NCBI RefSeq assembly: GCF_027625995.1
Contig: NZ_CP115397.1
Location: forward strand, 62,001-126,000
Length of the DNA stretch: 64,000 nucleotides
Direction of reading: 5' to 3'
Source: Hymenobacter yonginensis
GTDB taxonomy: Bacteria > Bacteroidota > Bacteroidia > Cytophagales > Hymenobacteraceae
Of this stretch, positions 52,309 to 60,292 are shown piece after piece. Within the stretch, counting starts at the first letter, position 1; each line of letters begins with the position of its first letter. Below the pieces are notes generated by a model. It saw only the letters and a program-made list of their open reading frames with translations, was not told the DNA's origin and did no database searches. The position numbers and the translations under genes are program-made.

Positions 52309-52761
52309 ATGAAACGTCCATGCCTGCTGGTGCTATTCTTGATTCTGGTTGGGGCCAGCGTGTGCAAAAGCGACGCGCCCGGCCCCAACCCGGCCACCCT
52401 ACTCACTATGAGCACGAAACTCCATATCCGCATCGGCGCCGATACGTTCACGGCTACGTTGCTGGACAACCCGACGACCACCGCCTTCGTGGCCCTGCTG
52501 CCCCTCACCATCTCGATGACTGAGTTGAACAGCAACGAGAAATACCACGACCTGCCGGCCAGCCTGCCCACCAACGCCGTCAGTCCCGGCTCCATTCAGG
52601 CGGGTGATTTGCTGCTTTACGGGGCCAATACGCTGGTTTTGTTTTACCAGCCGCTGTCTACGTCCTATCGCTACACCCGTATGGGCCGGGTCGATAGCCC
52701 GGCCGGGCTGTCCGCGGCGCTGGGCCGGGGCAGCGCCACGGTCAAGTTTGAGGTGCAGTAA
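52309..52761 (+). CDS. exported cyclophilin-like-fold protein
   Basis: A 150-residue protein. Residues 1-17 are a signal sequence (PCLLVLFLILVGASVC, possibly a lipobox at VGASVC). The domain shows the cyclophilin-like fold pattern: LHIRIGADTFTATLLDNPTT, AFVALLPLTISMTELNSNEK, GDLLLYGANTLVLFY, TSYRYTRMGRVD and a final LGRGSATVKFEV. Members have no prolyl isomerase proof. It follows paoC by 62 bp on the same strand and could be a readthrough member of that operon. Confidence 0.75.
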   Translation: MKRPCLLVLFLILVGASVCKSDAPGPNPATLLTMSTKLHIRIGADTFTATLLDNPTTTAFVALLPLTISMTELNSNEKYHDLPASLPTNAVSPGSIQAGDLLLYGANTLVLFYQPLSTSYRYTRMGRVDSPAGLSAALGRGSATVKFEVQ

Positions 52762-52808
52762 GCCGCGCACAAACGTCTGTTTGATAGGCAAAAAGCCTCC
52801 TGCAATAA

Positions 52809-53230
52809 AGGGTGTTGTTAAACAGATAGGATAAAACCTCCGACTCGGCCCAATGCCGGTTTGCCTAGAGGTTGCCAGGCGGCAATCAGGGCCATGTCAA
52901 ACGGAGCCTCGGCCGGCAGGGGTTGGTCGGAGAAGTCAGATTTGCCATGCAGGTTCAGGTGGCGGTAAGAAGGCACTGCGAAGGACGTGCACGTGGCCAA
53001 CGGCAAGCCGGGGGGGGCAGCCGTTGATGTACAATGCCGATTACGTGCGCATTCTGCCCCTGCACGCGCTGAACATGCCGTTGGCCACCATCTTCGATGG
53101 GTATAGCTGAAGTACGGCAAGTGCCATTCCTAAAGAACTGTCTGGTCAAGCTATAGCGCCACCCGAGCCGGAACGCTGCCCACTAACCAGATAAGTCGGA
53201 GATTTTACCCTATCTGTTTAATAACACCCT
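52809..53230. mobile_element. non-autonomous inverted-repeat element, about 422 bp
   Basis: The ends are near-perfect inverted repeats of about 36 bp. The left starts AGGGTGTTGTTAAACAGATA (52809), and the right reads AGGGTGTTATTAAACAGATA on the minus strand (53230 inward). No transposase is inside. The interior holds a frame ending QPLMYNADYVRILPLHALN that looks like a captured gene fragment. The end sequence resembles IS5-family elements, so an IS5-type transposase may move it in trans. Confidence 0.7.
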
Positions 53231-53259
53231 ACATTGGCCAACCCGTTCACTCGTTTCCC

Positions 53260-53735
53260 ATGCGCCTGCCCCCTTCCGGTTCCTACGTCTACTTTGCCTT
53301 GAAAGGGGAGCACTTTGACCCCGCCACGTTACGGCCCAACTGGGTGTTGCCCCCACCCAGACGTGGCAGAAAGGCGACCCCACCCCCAACGGCTACCGTC
53401 GGCGGCAATACAGCGCCTGGGAGCTGTCCACGGCCACAGGCACCGAACCGCTAGACATCGACCGCCTAGTGACCGAAATCGTCGACCAACTCCACGACCA
53501 CGCTGGGGCTATTGCGGCGGTCAAGGAGCGCTTCGACTTGGAATCGGTGCTGGAGATTGTGCTCTACGTCGACGTGAACGAGGAAGCCCCCACCCCGGCA
53601 CTGGAGCACGACCTGCGGACTATCGACTTTCTGTACCACACCCGCACGATTACCGATGTTGACATCTACCGCTACAATTCGGGCAACCAGGGCTACCTGG
53701 GCGATTCTTCGTTTACCCCAGCAGATGATGACTAA
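53260..53735 (+). pseudogene. DUF4279-like protein, frameshifted
   Basis: Starts MRLPPSGSYVYFALKGEHFD at 53260. A single base is missing near 53330-53340, after which the frame continues as AQLGVAPTQTWQKGDPTPNG and later VLEIVLYVDVNEEAPTPALE. This is the order expected of DUF4279, a small group often found in conflict loci and beside toxins. Only the shift separates it from an intact 158-residue gene, so it may be a sequencing error. Confidence 0.65.
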
Positions 53736-53844
53736 GTCGCTATCGTTTTGCTGAACGTTCGCATATTCCTTGCGGGTTCTCACCCAGAACGGGGCGCGCC
53801 TCACGTGTTCGCTCCGGCAGGCGCCATGGGATGTGAGCCAACCG

Positions 53845-54069
53845 CTAGTAGCCCGTGCCCTTGCCGTGTTCCGCGGCGCGTTTGCCCCGCCGCATGCCTG
53901 CCCGCAAAAGGGCTAACAGGGCGACGTTGGCCAGAGTCATCACGACCAAGCCACGGTTGGTGGCCGCGGGGATGTTGTGTCCGCTCCCGTAGTAGCTGAG
54001 CCAGAGAAACCCTACCCCCAGCAGCTAGAGCCACAGCAACCCTATCAACACATACCTGACCGCTCGCAT
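53845..54069 (-). pseudogene. small two-helix membrane protein with internal stop
   Basis: A 75-codon frame from ATG 54069 (MRAVRYVLIGLLWL) has a stop at codon 15, then continues with LLGVGFLWLSYY and VVMTLANVALLALLRAGM before a basic tail. It has the form of a small integral membrane protein; only one stop interrupts it. Family unknown. Confidence 0.45.
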
Positions 54070-54165
54070 ACTGTTTTGCTGTAAGCTCGTTTTATTGTCT
54101 AAATAACGCTCGTTTAACCATTCAGTCTCGTCTTGCTGAATCCACTTGGCAGTTTAGCAACGGCC

Positions 54166-54612
54166 CTAATCGTAACGGAGGGATATACCACTACTGCCAC
54201 CTTTTGCGTCATATACAACCTCCACGGTGCCCCATGGGAAATGCCCTTCTTGTCCTAGCTCGTCGCGTACCCATTGCTCATACTCCCCTAGTCGCTGCCG
54301 CTCGGCGCTTTCCGACCACGTATCCCAACTGCTGGATAATTCGAGCCGAGTGGGCGAAAACCCCAAAATGACTTGCCTTAAGCGGTTGTTATAAAAAGCA
54401 AACCCGATAGAGAAGTACTGACTTCCCCTGCGCACGTTCTGAGTCCTCAACCATGTCCACCCGGTGCCCATCTCCTGCACCTGATGGCCCTCGCCTAGCG
54501 CAAGAGAGGCAACCGTTTCTAGCTGATCGCCGACGCAGACACGCACCGACGGGGCAAAAATCAAGTCTCCGGTTGAGCGGTCAATCATGCCAGTAAAGAA
54601 ACACTCCTCCAA
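54166..54612 (-). CDS. hypothetical protein, 148 residues
   Basis: A cytosolic protein with beta-rich pattern (SQYFSIGFAFYNNRLRQVILGF) and a charged C-terminal helix (SAERQRLGEYEQWVRDEL). No motif recognised. It starts with TTG; an ATG 8 codons later (MIDRSTGDLIF) is an alternative. Small proteins of this look between decayed genes are often immunity-type, but nothing here proves it. Confidence 0.5.
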   Translation of the reverse strand: MEECFFTGMIDRSTGDLIFAPSVRVCVGDQLETVASLALGEGHQVQEMGTGWTWLRTQNVRRGSQYFSIGFAFYNNRLRQVILGFSPTRLELSSSWDTWSESAERQRLGEYEQWVRDELGQEGHFPWGTVEVVYDAKGGSSGISLRYD

Positions 54613-54683
54613 CTTAACAGCGCGCGTTCAAGCTAGGACCGTTTTGGTGAACATCCTTGTCCCAGCGTTGCTAGCTTTGAAGC

Positions 54684-55214
54684 ATGGCTATCCGACTGTG
54701 CTTGCTTGTCCTGTGCTGCTGCTGGCTTCTACGCCCTAGTTTGGTCGGTGCGCAACCTAGTATAGAGTGGCCACGGCACCCTATCTCGGGTAACATCGTC
54801 TTTGACGGCCTACTCCCCTGGCCCGTAGCCGGGGCCACGCCCGCGCAACAACGCGCCTGGGCCCGACGCTGGTACGCCGCGAATCTGACATCAGAAAAGT
54901 CTGCGAGCCCGGCCACGTCCGATACCACCTTTGCGAGCCTGTCCGAGTGGGCATACATGGATTCCGTGTCATATCCCTCCGCTGTGCCTAGGGGCGAGGA
55001 CTCTGTTTACTACCGGGTAATATGGCGACTATTGTACAAAGTCAACCTAACGCCCACCTCGGCCGGATTGACGTACCACCTCTCCGAATTTGAATGTGCG
55101 GAAGTTGTGTTTGATGCAAGCGTCAGTGAACCGTTGGAAGTGCTGCTTGGCCGTTACGCCTCACAGATGGCCGTGTTTCACCGGCGCTTGCGCAGGGGCT
55201 TAGCCCATTGGTAG
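54684..55214 (+). CDS. exported hypothetical protein, 176 residues
   Basis: A clear signal peptide (residues 1-23, MAIRLCLLVLCCCWLLRPSL, cleavage after VGA) precedes a domain with the pattern IVFDGLLPWP, then WARRWYAANL and VIWRLLYKVNLTPTSAGLTY. This resembles exported Bacteroidota proteins with DUF4468-like content. No function can be given. It stands alone between a hypothetical gene on the other strand and the MoxR operon. Confidence 0.6.
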   Translation: MAIRLCLLVLCCCWLLRPSLVGAQPSIEWPRHPISGNIVFDGLLPWPVAGATPAQQRAWARRWYAANLTSEKSASPATSDTTFASLSEWAYMDSVSYPSAVPRGEDSVYYRVIWRLLYKVNLTPTSAGLTYHLSEFECAEVVFDASVSEPLEVLLGRYASQMAVFHRRLRRGLAHW

Positions 55215-55335
55215 GCCAACAGCCACGTGAACATGAATTCACTGATTTTTAAAGAACTTGTGCGGCTTTGCATTACCCACAGTAATCGCCTCAAAAAAAT
55301 TAAAAGTTCTGGAAAGATTCTGTGTTGCTTGAGTT

Positions 55336-55965
55336 ATGCTCCTATCCGTTTTTTTGCATGAGTTGCTAACTACCGGTTGTACCGTGCTGACCGGCCAGCC
55401 GGATTCGTTCGAGCCGGCCGACCTGCACGCCGCCGAGAACCTATTACGCGACTACCATGCCGAAGACGCCACTGAGTTGCCCCATACGGCTCCCTCTTTC
55501 AATGTTGAGGCAGCACTGTGGGCTGCGACTTACCTCTACCAAGCCGTGAAACTGGCGCTGGTGCGTGAACTAGACGAAACTGTTGTGCACAAAAAGCTGC
55601 GCGACTTCTCCGGCGATAAAACCCCGGCTGCCATCTATTCAGCGGACCTTACTTTTCGCTACCTGCCCGATTTGCTGCTAATAGCAAAAGGGCTAGCCCC
55701 CGGCGATGCGCTAGTGGTTCGCTTACAGGCGACGGCCCGGCAATGGCCGTTTTCGTCTGTGGGCACAGATTGCGTTGGAGCCGAAGCTGATACCGCTATG
55801 CTGGCGCACTCGGCCCTGCGACAGGCCTACGTCGACCGCATCATCCGGGCGCAGGACAGGGTGCGGGCTAGCCAGAAGCACTGGGCTCCGCTGGTACACG
55901 CGGCACTGGGTGGCCACGCCGCCACTTTATGGCCCGATTTTGCGGCCTTTATGCTACCTGTTTAA
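55336..55965 (+). CDS. first gene of the MoxR operon, bpX-like helical protein
   Basis: A 209-residue helical protein (AALWAATYLYQAVKLALVRE, then YLPDLLLIAKGLAPGDALVV). Its stop codon is followed directly by the ATG of the MoxR gene, so translation is coupled. Small proteins with this layout accompany the predicted MoxR-vWA-beta-propeller systems, where they are thought to act as adaptors. I cannot name the exact family. Confidence 0.6.
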   Translation: MLLSVFLHELLTTGCTVLTGQPDSFEPADLHAAENLLRDYHAEDATELPHTAPSFNVEAALWAATYLYQAVKLALVRELDETVVHKKLRDFSGDKTPAAIYSADLTFRYLPDLLLIAKGLAPGDALVVRLQATARQWPFSSVGTDCVGAEADTAMLAHSALRQAYVDRIIRAQDRVRASQKHWAPLVHAALGGHAATLWPDFAAFMLPV

Positions 55966-57114
55966 ATGGAAAAATTACTAACCGAAGAATGGCTTCTGGT
56001 TGAGCAGCTCAACCGCGTGGCAGGTCACCTCAAGGCTACGTTTGTGGGCAAGGACGATATCATCGATTTGATGTGCCTTTGCCTGGTAGGCCGCGAAAAC
56101 CTGTTTTTGCTGGGCCCGCCCGGCACGGCTAAAAGCGCGTTGGTGCGTGCCCTGGCCCAGCGGCTGCAAGGCAAAACCTTCGAGTACCTGCTTACCCGCT
56201 TCACGGAGCCGAACGAACTGTTCGGGCCCTTCGACATTCGTCAGCTGCGGGAGGGCAACCTAGTGACCAATACCGATGGCATGCTACCCGAAGCCCACCT
56301 CGTGTTCCTCGACGAGCTGCTGAACGCCAACAGCGCCATCCTCAATAGCTTGCTGATGGTGCTGAACGAGCGAGTGTTCCGGCGTGGCCGTGAAACCCGT
56401 GCCCTGCCCGCCCTGCTCATGGTGGGAGCCAGCAACCACCTGCCTGAGGACGACGCCCTGCAAGCCTTATTCGACCGGTTCCTGGTGCGCGTGCATTGCG
56501 ACTACGTGGCCCCCGATGCCTTGGCCGAGGTACTGGAAGCCGGCTGGAACCTGGAACGCCCTGGTGCGGAGGAAGCCCCCACGATTGCTGCCGAAGACAT
56601 TCTGCGCCTGCAGGCTGCCCTGCCGCTGGTCGACTTGCGCCCCGTGCGTGCGCTCTACACCGACCTTATTCGCAAGCTGCGGCTGGCTGGCGTGGCCGTG
56701 TCCGACCGTCGCGCCGTGAAATTGCAGCGGCTGCTGGCCGCCAGTGCCCTGCTCTGCCGCCGCACCACAGTCATTGCCTCCGACATGTGGGTGCTGCGTT
56801 ACATCTGGGATACCGACGAGCAGCGCGAAGTGGTGGGCAGCATCGTTGATGCCGTGGTGCATGCCGACGACCAGCCCGCCCAGCATCCCCGCGCTGCCGG
56901 CCACGACGCCCCGGATGCCGATGCCCTCCTGCGTGAAATCGGCACCCTCACTGCCCAGTGGGACCTGCCCGAAACCTCACCCGCCGAGCGCACCGCCATC
57001 AAGGACCAGTTGCGCTACCTGCACGGCCGCGCCCAGTGGCTGGGCAACGACGAGCAGCGTGCCTTCGTGCAGGAGCCGTTGGACGCGCTCTGGCAAAAAG
57101 TGTTACAGGCGTGA
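55966..57114 (+). CDS. MoxR-family AAA+ ATPase
   Basis: A 382-residue AAA+ protein. Walker A GPPGTAKS is at 50-57, Walker B LVFLDELL at 112-119 and the sensor 1 region in LMVGASNHLPEDDALQALFDRFLVRV; the lid domain follows (IRKLRLAGVAVSDRRAVKLQRLL). MoxR ATPases remodel partner proteins, usually through a vWA-domain cofactor. The start abuts the previous stop, and the next gene overlaps it by 4 bp. In the predicted ternary systems it supplies the ATP-driven switch for the beta-propeller effectors. Confidence 0.85.
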   Translation: MEKLLTEEWLLVEQLNRVAGHLKATFVGKDDIIDLMCLCLVGRENLFLLGPPGTAKSALVRALAQRLQGKTFEYLLTRFTEPNELFGPFDIRQLREGNLVTNTDGMLPEAHLVFLDELLNANSAILNSLLMVLNERVFRRGRETRALPALLMVGASNHLPEDDALQALFDRFLVRVHCDYVAPDALAEVLEAGWNLERPGAEEAPTIAAEDILRLQAALPLVDLRPVRALYTDLIRKLRLAGVAVSDRRAVKLQRLLAASALLCRRTTVIASDMWVLRYIWDTDEQREVVGSIVDAVVHADDQPAQHPRAAGHDAPDADALLREIGTLTAQWDLPETSPAERTAIKDQLRYLHGRAQWLGNDEQRAFVQEPLDALWQKVLQA

Positions 57115-57833
57115 TAACCGGGCGCGTCTTCATGCTGGCCGCTACTGACCGCGAAACCCTCGGCAGCGTGCGTCATCTGCCCGGCTTGCAAGCGGCCGAA
57201 ATCGCCGGCCAGCTTTGGCTGGGTGGACTGCCCGCCGTCGGCGAGTTGCCGCTGCCCGTGCGCGGCCTGCCGGCCGAGGCCATCTACGGGCTCGATGCCG
57301 AGGGCCGGCTGTTTCCAAACGGGCAGCGCACGCCTACTGCCCGGCTGCCCGTTGGGTTGGCTTGGCAGCCCCTCCGTGTTTTCGTGCCGCTGGAGTTGCC
57401 CACGGCGGCGCTGCCCGCCCAGGGTATCCCGTCTTACCGCGTGCGTTTGCGTCCTTCGGCCAGTGCCGTGGCCGCTGCCGGATTACTCACCACCCTGGCT
57501 GCCTGGCATGCCTACGCTGAAACGGCTCCGGAAGTCCGCCTCCATTGTCTGCGTTTCGCCGTGGCGGCCGACGCGCGGGTGCTACTGCTGGGCACGCCCC
57601 TGCCGCCCCTGCCCGGCCAGGAACTGTGGCTGCGTGAGGGCCTGCTGCTGCCCGCCGGCTTCGATTTCGAAGCGCCGCTGCTGGCGCCCTTACTGCGGCA
57701 GAAACTGCAGTCGTCCCCCGATGATGTGCTGCTCTTCGCCGCCGATGGCAGTTGGGAGCGGATGCCGAATGCGGCTATTCTACCCGTTACGCGCAGTGCG
57801 GTGCGGCTCACGGTTGAGGACTTTGGGCGATGA
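57111..57833 (+). CDS. bpX-like protein of the MoxR operon
   Basis: A 240-residue protein starting with a GTG that overlaps the MoxR stop by 4 bp (GTGA); an ATG at 57132 is an alternative. It is rich in Leu, Pro and Ala with short beta strands (VRLHCLRFAVAADARVLLLG), and ends VRLTVEDFGR. No catalytic motif is visible. Such proteins are beta-propeller or adaptor components in MoxR-type loci. Family assignment rests on position. Confidence 0.6.
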   Translation: MITGRVFMLAATDRETLGSVRHLPGLQAAEIAGQLWLGGLPAVGELPLPVRGLPAEAIYGLDAEGRLFPNGQRTPTARLPVGLAWQPLRVFVPLELPTAALPAQGIPSYRVRLRPSASAVAAAGLLTTLAAWHAYAETAPEVRLHCLRFAVAADARVLLLGTPLPPLPGQELWLREGLLLPAGFDFEAPLLAPLLRQKLQSSPDDVLLFAADGSWERMPNAAILPVTRSAVRLTVEDFGR

Positions 57834-60289
57834 GTGAACAGGACATCAAGGTGAAACCGGCACGGGAGTTGGCACCAGGCTATTTCCGTAATCCCAGGGA
57901 CTCATTCTGGCGGTGGGTAGAAAAAGGCAAAATAGTGGAATGGCGCAGTGGGGATACCCTGTGCTACCGCGAGGAATTGGCCCGAGTGCTGCGGGGCTTG
58001 ACCGAATCCGGCCTGCCCCCGCTTGCTTCGGTGCTCCTGTTGCTGGCGGCCTGTGCGGATAGCTGGTCAGAGCCTAATGACAATATCTCGGTCATAAAAC
58101 ACTCTTGGCAACAATTGCCGGTTGAGTCCGACGACCCGAGCGAAGCGGCATTGGAATGGCAAACCCAGCATGTGCTGCAGTTCTTGGGGGTGGTCAGCGC
58201 GCTGCCTGCAAACTTGCGAACGGGGGAGCCCAAGCTGCATCTGTTCCGCGAAGTTTTTAGCGCGCAAGCGCCGCAGATTAGCGCGGAAATGGCATCAGCC
58301 CTGCTGGACGAATGGAATAGCGGCCTTTCAGATTCGGTGCTGCATTTCAGCCGTAGCGCGGTTACCCGTCGGGTGTTCTCGAACGAGCTGACTTGTCTGG
58401 CCCAATCGCTCAACCGCTTTCCTACCACCGAAGCCCTGGCGCTGCACCTGCGCACCGGCCTCGACAAGCTGCCCGAGCCGCTGCCCGCGCCCGTCCTGCC
58501 CGAGCCCACGTCGGTTGCGCCGGAATCTGCCGACCTGCTCGACCAGTTGGCCCGGGACCCGCGCACGGCCGGCTTGGCCCGCCTCACTCAGCAGCTGGTA
58601 GCGGCGCTGCGCATTCCGCTGCACGCCCGGGGCGCCAGCGACCAGCCCATCGGTGGCGTTTCTGACGTGACTAACCGCGGTAACCTGGACCGCTTGCTGC
58701 TCAGCGAGCTGGCCCACGACGACGACGTCCTGTTAGCCCGCCTCGTGAACAACGAGGCCCTGTATATGCGCCGCGAAGCCCCACCCCGGCCCGACGTGAA
58801 GCCCCGCACCGTGTTGCTCGATACGACCCTGCGCATGTGGGGCGTGCCGCGGGTGTTTGGCCTGGCTGCCGCGCTGGCCTGGGCCCGCAACTCGCGGCAG
58901 TCGCAGCAGCCGGTCCCGGTGGCAGCTTTTGCCCTCGGTGGCCAGTTCGCCACGCCCCTCAACTTGGATACCTTCGATGGCGTGGTGGCGGCCCTGGGTC
59001 AGCTCGACCCGGCCCCGCACGCGGGCCCGGCCCTGCTGGAATTCGGGCGTACCCTGCCGGCTGCCGGCGACTGCCTGCTCATCACCGATGCGCAGTTGCT
59101 GCATCAAGCGGCATTTGCCCGGCAATTGGCCGAAGCGGCCCCGGCGCTGCGCTTTCTGCTCACGGTGGAGCGCAGCGGCGAATTGCAGCTCTACGAGTAC
59201 CAGAACGGCCACCGCACGCTGGCCAGTACCGCCCGCTACGATTTGGAGGCACTGCTATTCACAGCCGCGCCGCGCCAACCACTGCTGTTTCGGACGCCCA
59301 CCGATGGGCCCGCCTTCCTGCAGCAGGTGCCGGCTCCACTATACTACCCCGTGACGGGTCTGCGAGTCTCCATTAATAATACGTTCTACGCGGCAAAAGT
59401 CGGCGTGCTGAGCATCACGGATCGGCAGCGCGTATTGTTCTGGCCCAGCAAGGACACCGGGGCGCGGGAATTGCTGCCGGAGATTGAATCCGGCGCTTAT
59501 CATTTCGGGAGCGATGGATTCGGCACCGTGTACGTCCTCGTCAGCGCGCGCCAGCTGCTGCGGATTTATGCCTTTATAACGGCTACGGGTGAGGTTGAAA
59601 TGGTGGATTTGACGGCGGAGGTCGCGCCGCTTAAAGATGCCCTGCCAGTGGTGTTTAAAGACGGGTGTTACCATGTGCAGTGCGCCGAGGGTACGTTGGT
59701 GTTTGATTGCCGGCGCTGGGAAATCCGGGACCGCCGCAGTTCTATTTTTCCTGCGCAGACTGCTTCTGCTTTTCGCCCCAATTTCAGCCACGTCAAACGC
59801 CACATTAACTCAGGTTTCAACGTGCTGCACCGGGTGAACTATCTGGGGGTGCTCAACCGAAATGCGCTGGTAATTGAGGGGCACGCACTGTTGCTGGTCA
59901 GCAATCCGAGCACGCTGACGCACGAGCTACAGCTGATGAGCAAGAATATCAGCACCGTCAGCGACGAGGTGTTGCGCCATGTAATTCAGGTTGACCCGAA
60001 GGGCTTCCCGCTCCTGGCGAACGAGCAGTTGCTTTTCCGGCGCTTCGCCTGGCCCGACGGGAGCGGGGGATTGTTGGACCCCCGCGGCCTGTTGCACCTG
60101 CGCAGTGCCGACGCCACCGTGCCGGAAATCACGCTGGTGCTCGTGCTGGGCCAGCCCACCGCCGCCTGGGCCGCCGATGGCGCCGTGTGCGGTTCCCCGT
60201 ACTTCACCGGTCCGAATCCGGCGCGGCACCTTTCCGTGCTGGAATTTGACCGGCAGTATCTTCAACGCTTCATCGCTCACCTTGGCTAG
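57830..60289 (+). CDS. vWA-like and beta-propeller protein of the MoxR operon
   Basis: An 819-residue protein starting with a 4-bp overlap with the previous gene (ATGA). The first about 220 residues are helical. Residues about 315-480 resemble a vWA fold in which the metal site is altered to DTTLRMWG (RTVLLDTTLRMWGVPRVFGL, then GDCLLITDAQLLHQ). From about 490 on, repeated short strands (VGVLSITDRQRVLFWPSK, then GTVYVLVSARQLLRIYAF and YHVQCAEGTLVFDCRRWEIR) look like a beta-propeller. This is the vWA-propeller component expected of a MoxR-vWA-beta-propeller system. Confidence 0.65.
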   Translation: MSEQDIKVKPARELAPGYFRNPRDSFWRWVEKGKIVEWRSGDTLCYREELARVLRGLTESGLPPLASVLLLLAACADSWSEPNDNISVIKHSWQQLPVESDDPSEAALEWQTQHVLQFLGVVSALPANLRTGEPKLHLFREVFSAQAPQISAEMASALLDEWNSGLSDSVLHFSRSAVTRRVFSNELTCLAQSLNRFPTTEALALHLRTGLDKLPEPLPAPVLPEPTSVAPESADLLDQLARDPRTAGLARLTQQLVAALRIPLHARGASDQPIGGVSDVTNRGNLDRLLLSELAHDDDVLLARLVNNEALYMRREAPPRPDVKPRTVLLDTTLRMWGVPRVFGLAAALAWARNSRQSQQPVPVAAFALGGQFATPLNLDTFDGVVAALGQLDPAPHAGPALLEFGRTLPAAGDCLLITDAQLLHQAAFARQLAEAAPALRFLLTVERSGELQLYEYQNGHRTLASTARYDLEALLFTAAPRQPLLFRTPTDGPAFLQQVPAPLYYPVTGLRVSINNTFYAAKVGVLSITDRQRVLFWPSKDTGARELLPEIESGAYHFGSDGFGTVYVLVSARQLLRIYAFITATGEVEMVDLTAEVAPLKDALPVVFKDGCYHVQCAEGTLVFDCRRWEIRDRRSSIFPAQTASAFRPNFSHVKRHINSGFNVLHRVNYLGVLNRNALVIEGHALLLVSNPSTLTHELQLMSKNISTVSDEVLRHVIQVDPKGFPLLANEQLLFRRFAWPDGSGGLLDPRGLLHLRSADATVPEITLVLVLGQPTAAWAADGAVCGSPYFTGPNPARHLSVLEFDRQYLQRFIAHLG

Positions 60290-60292
60290 TTT

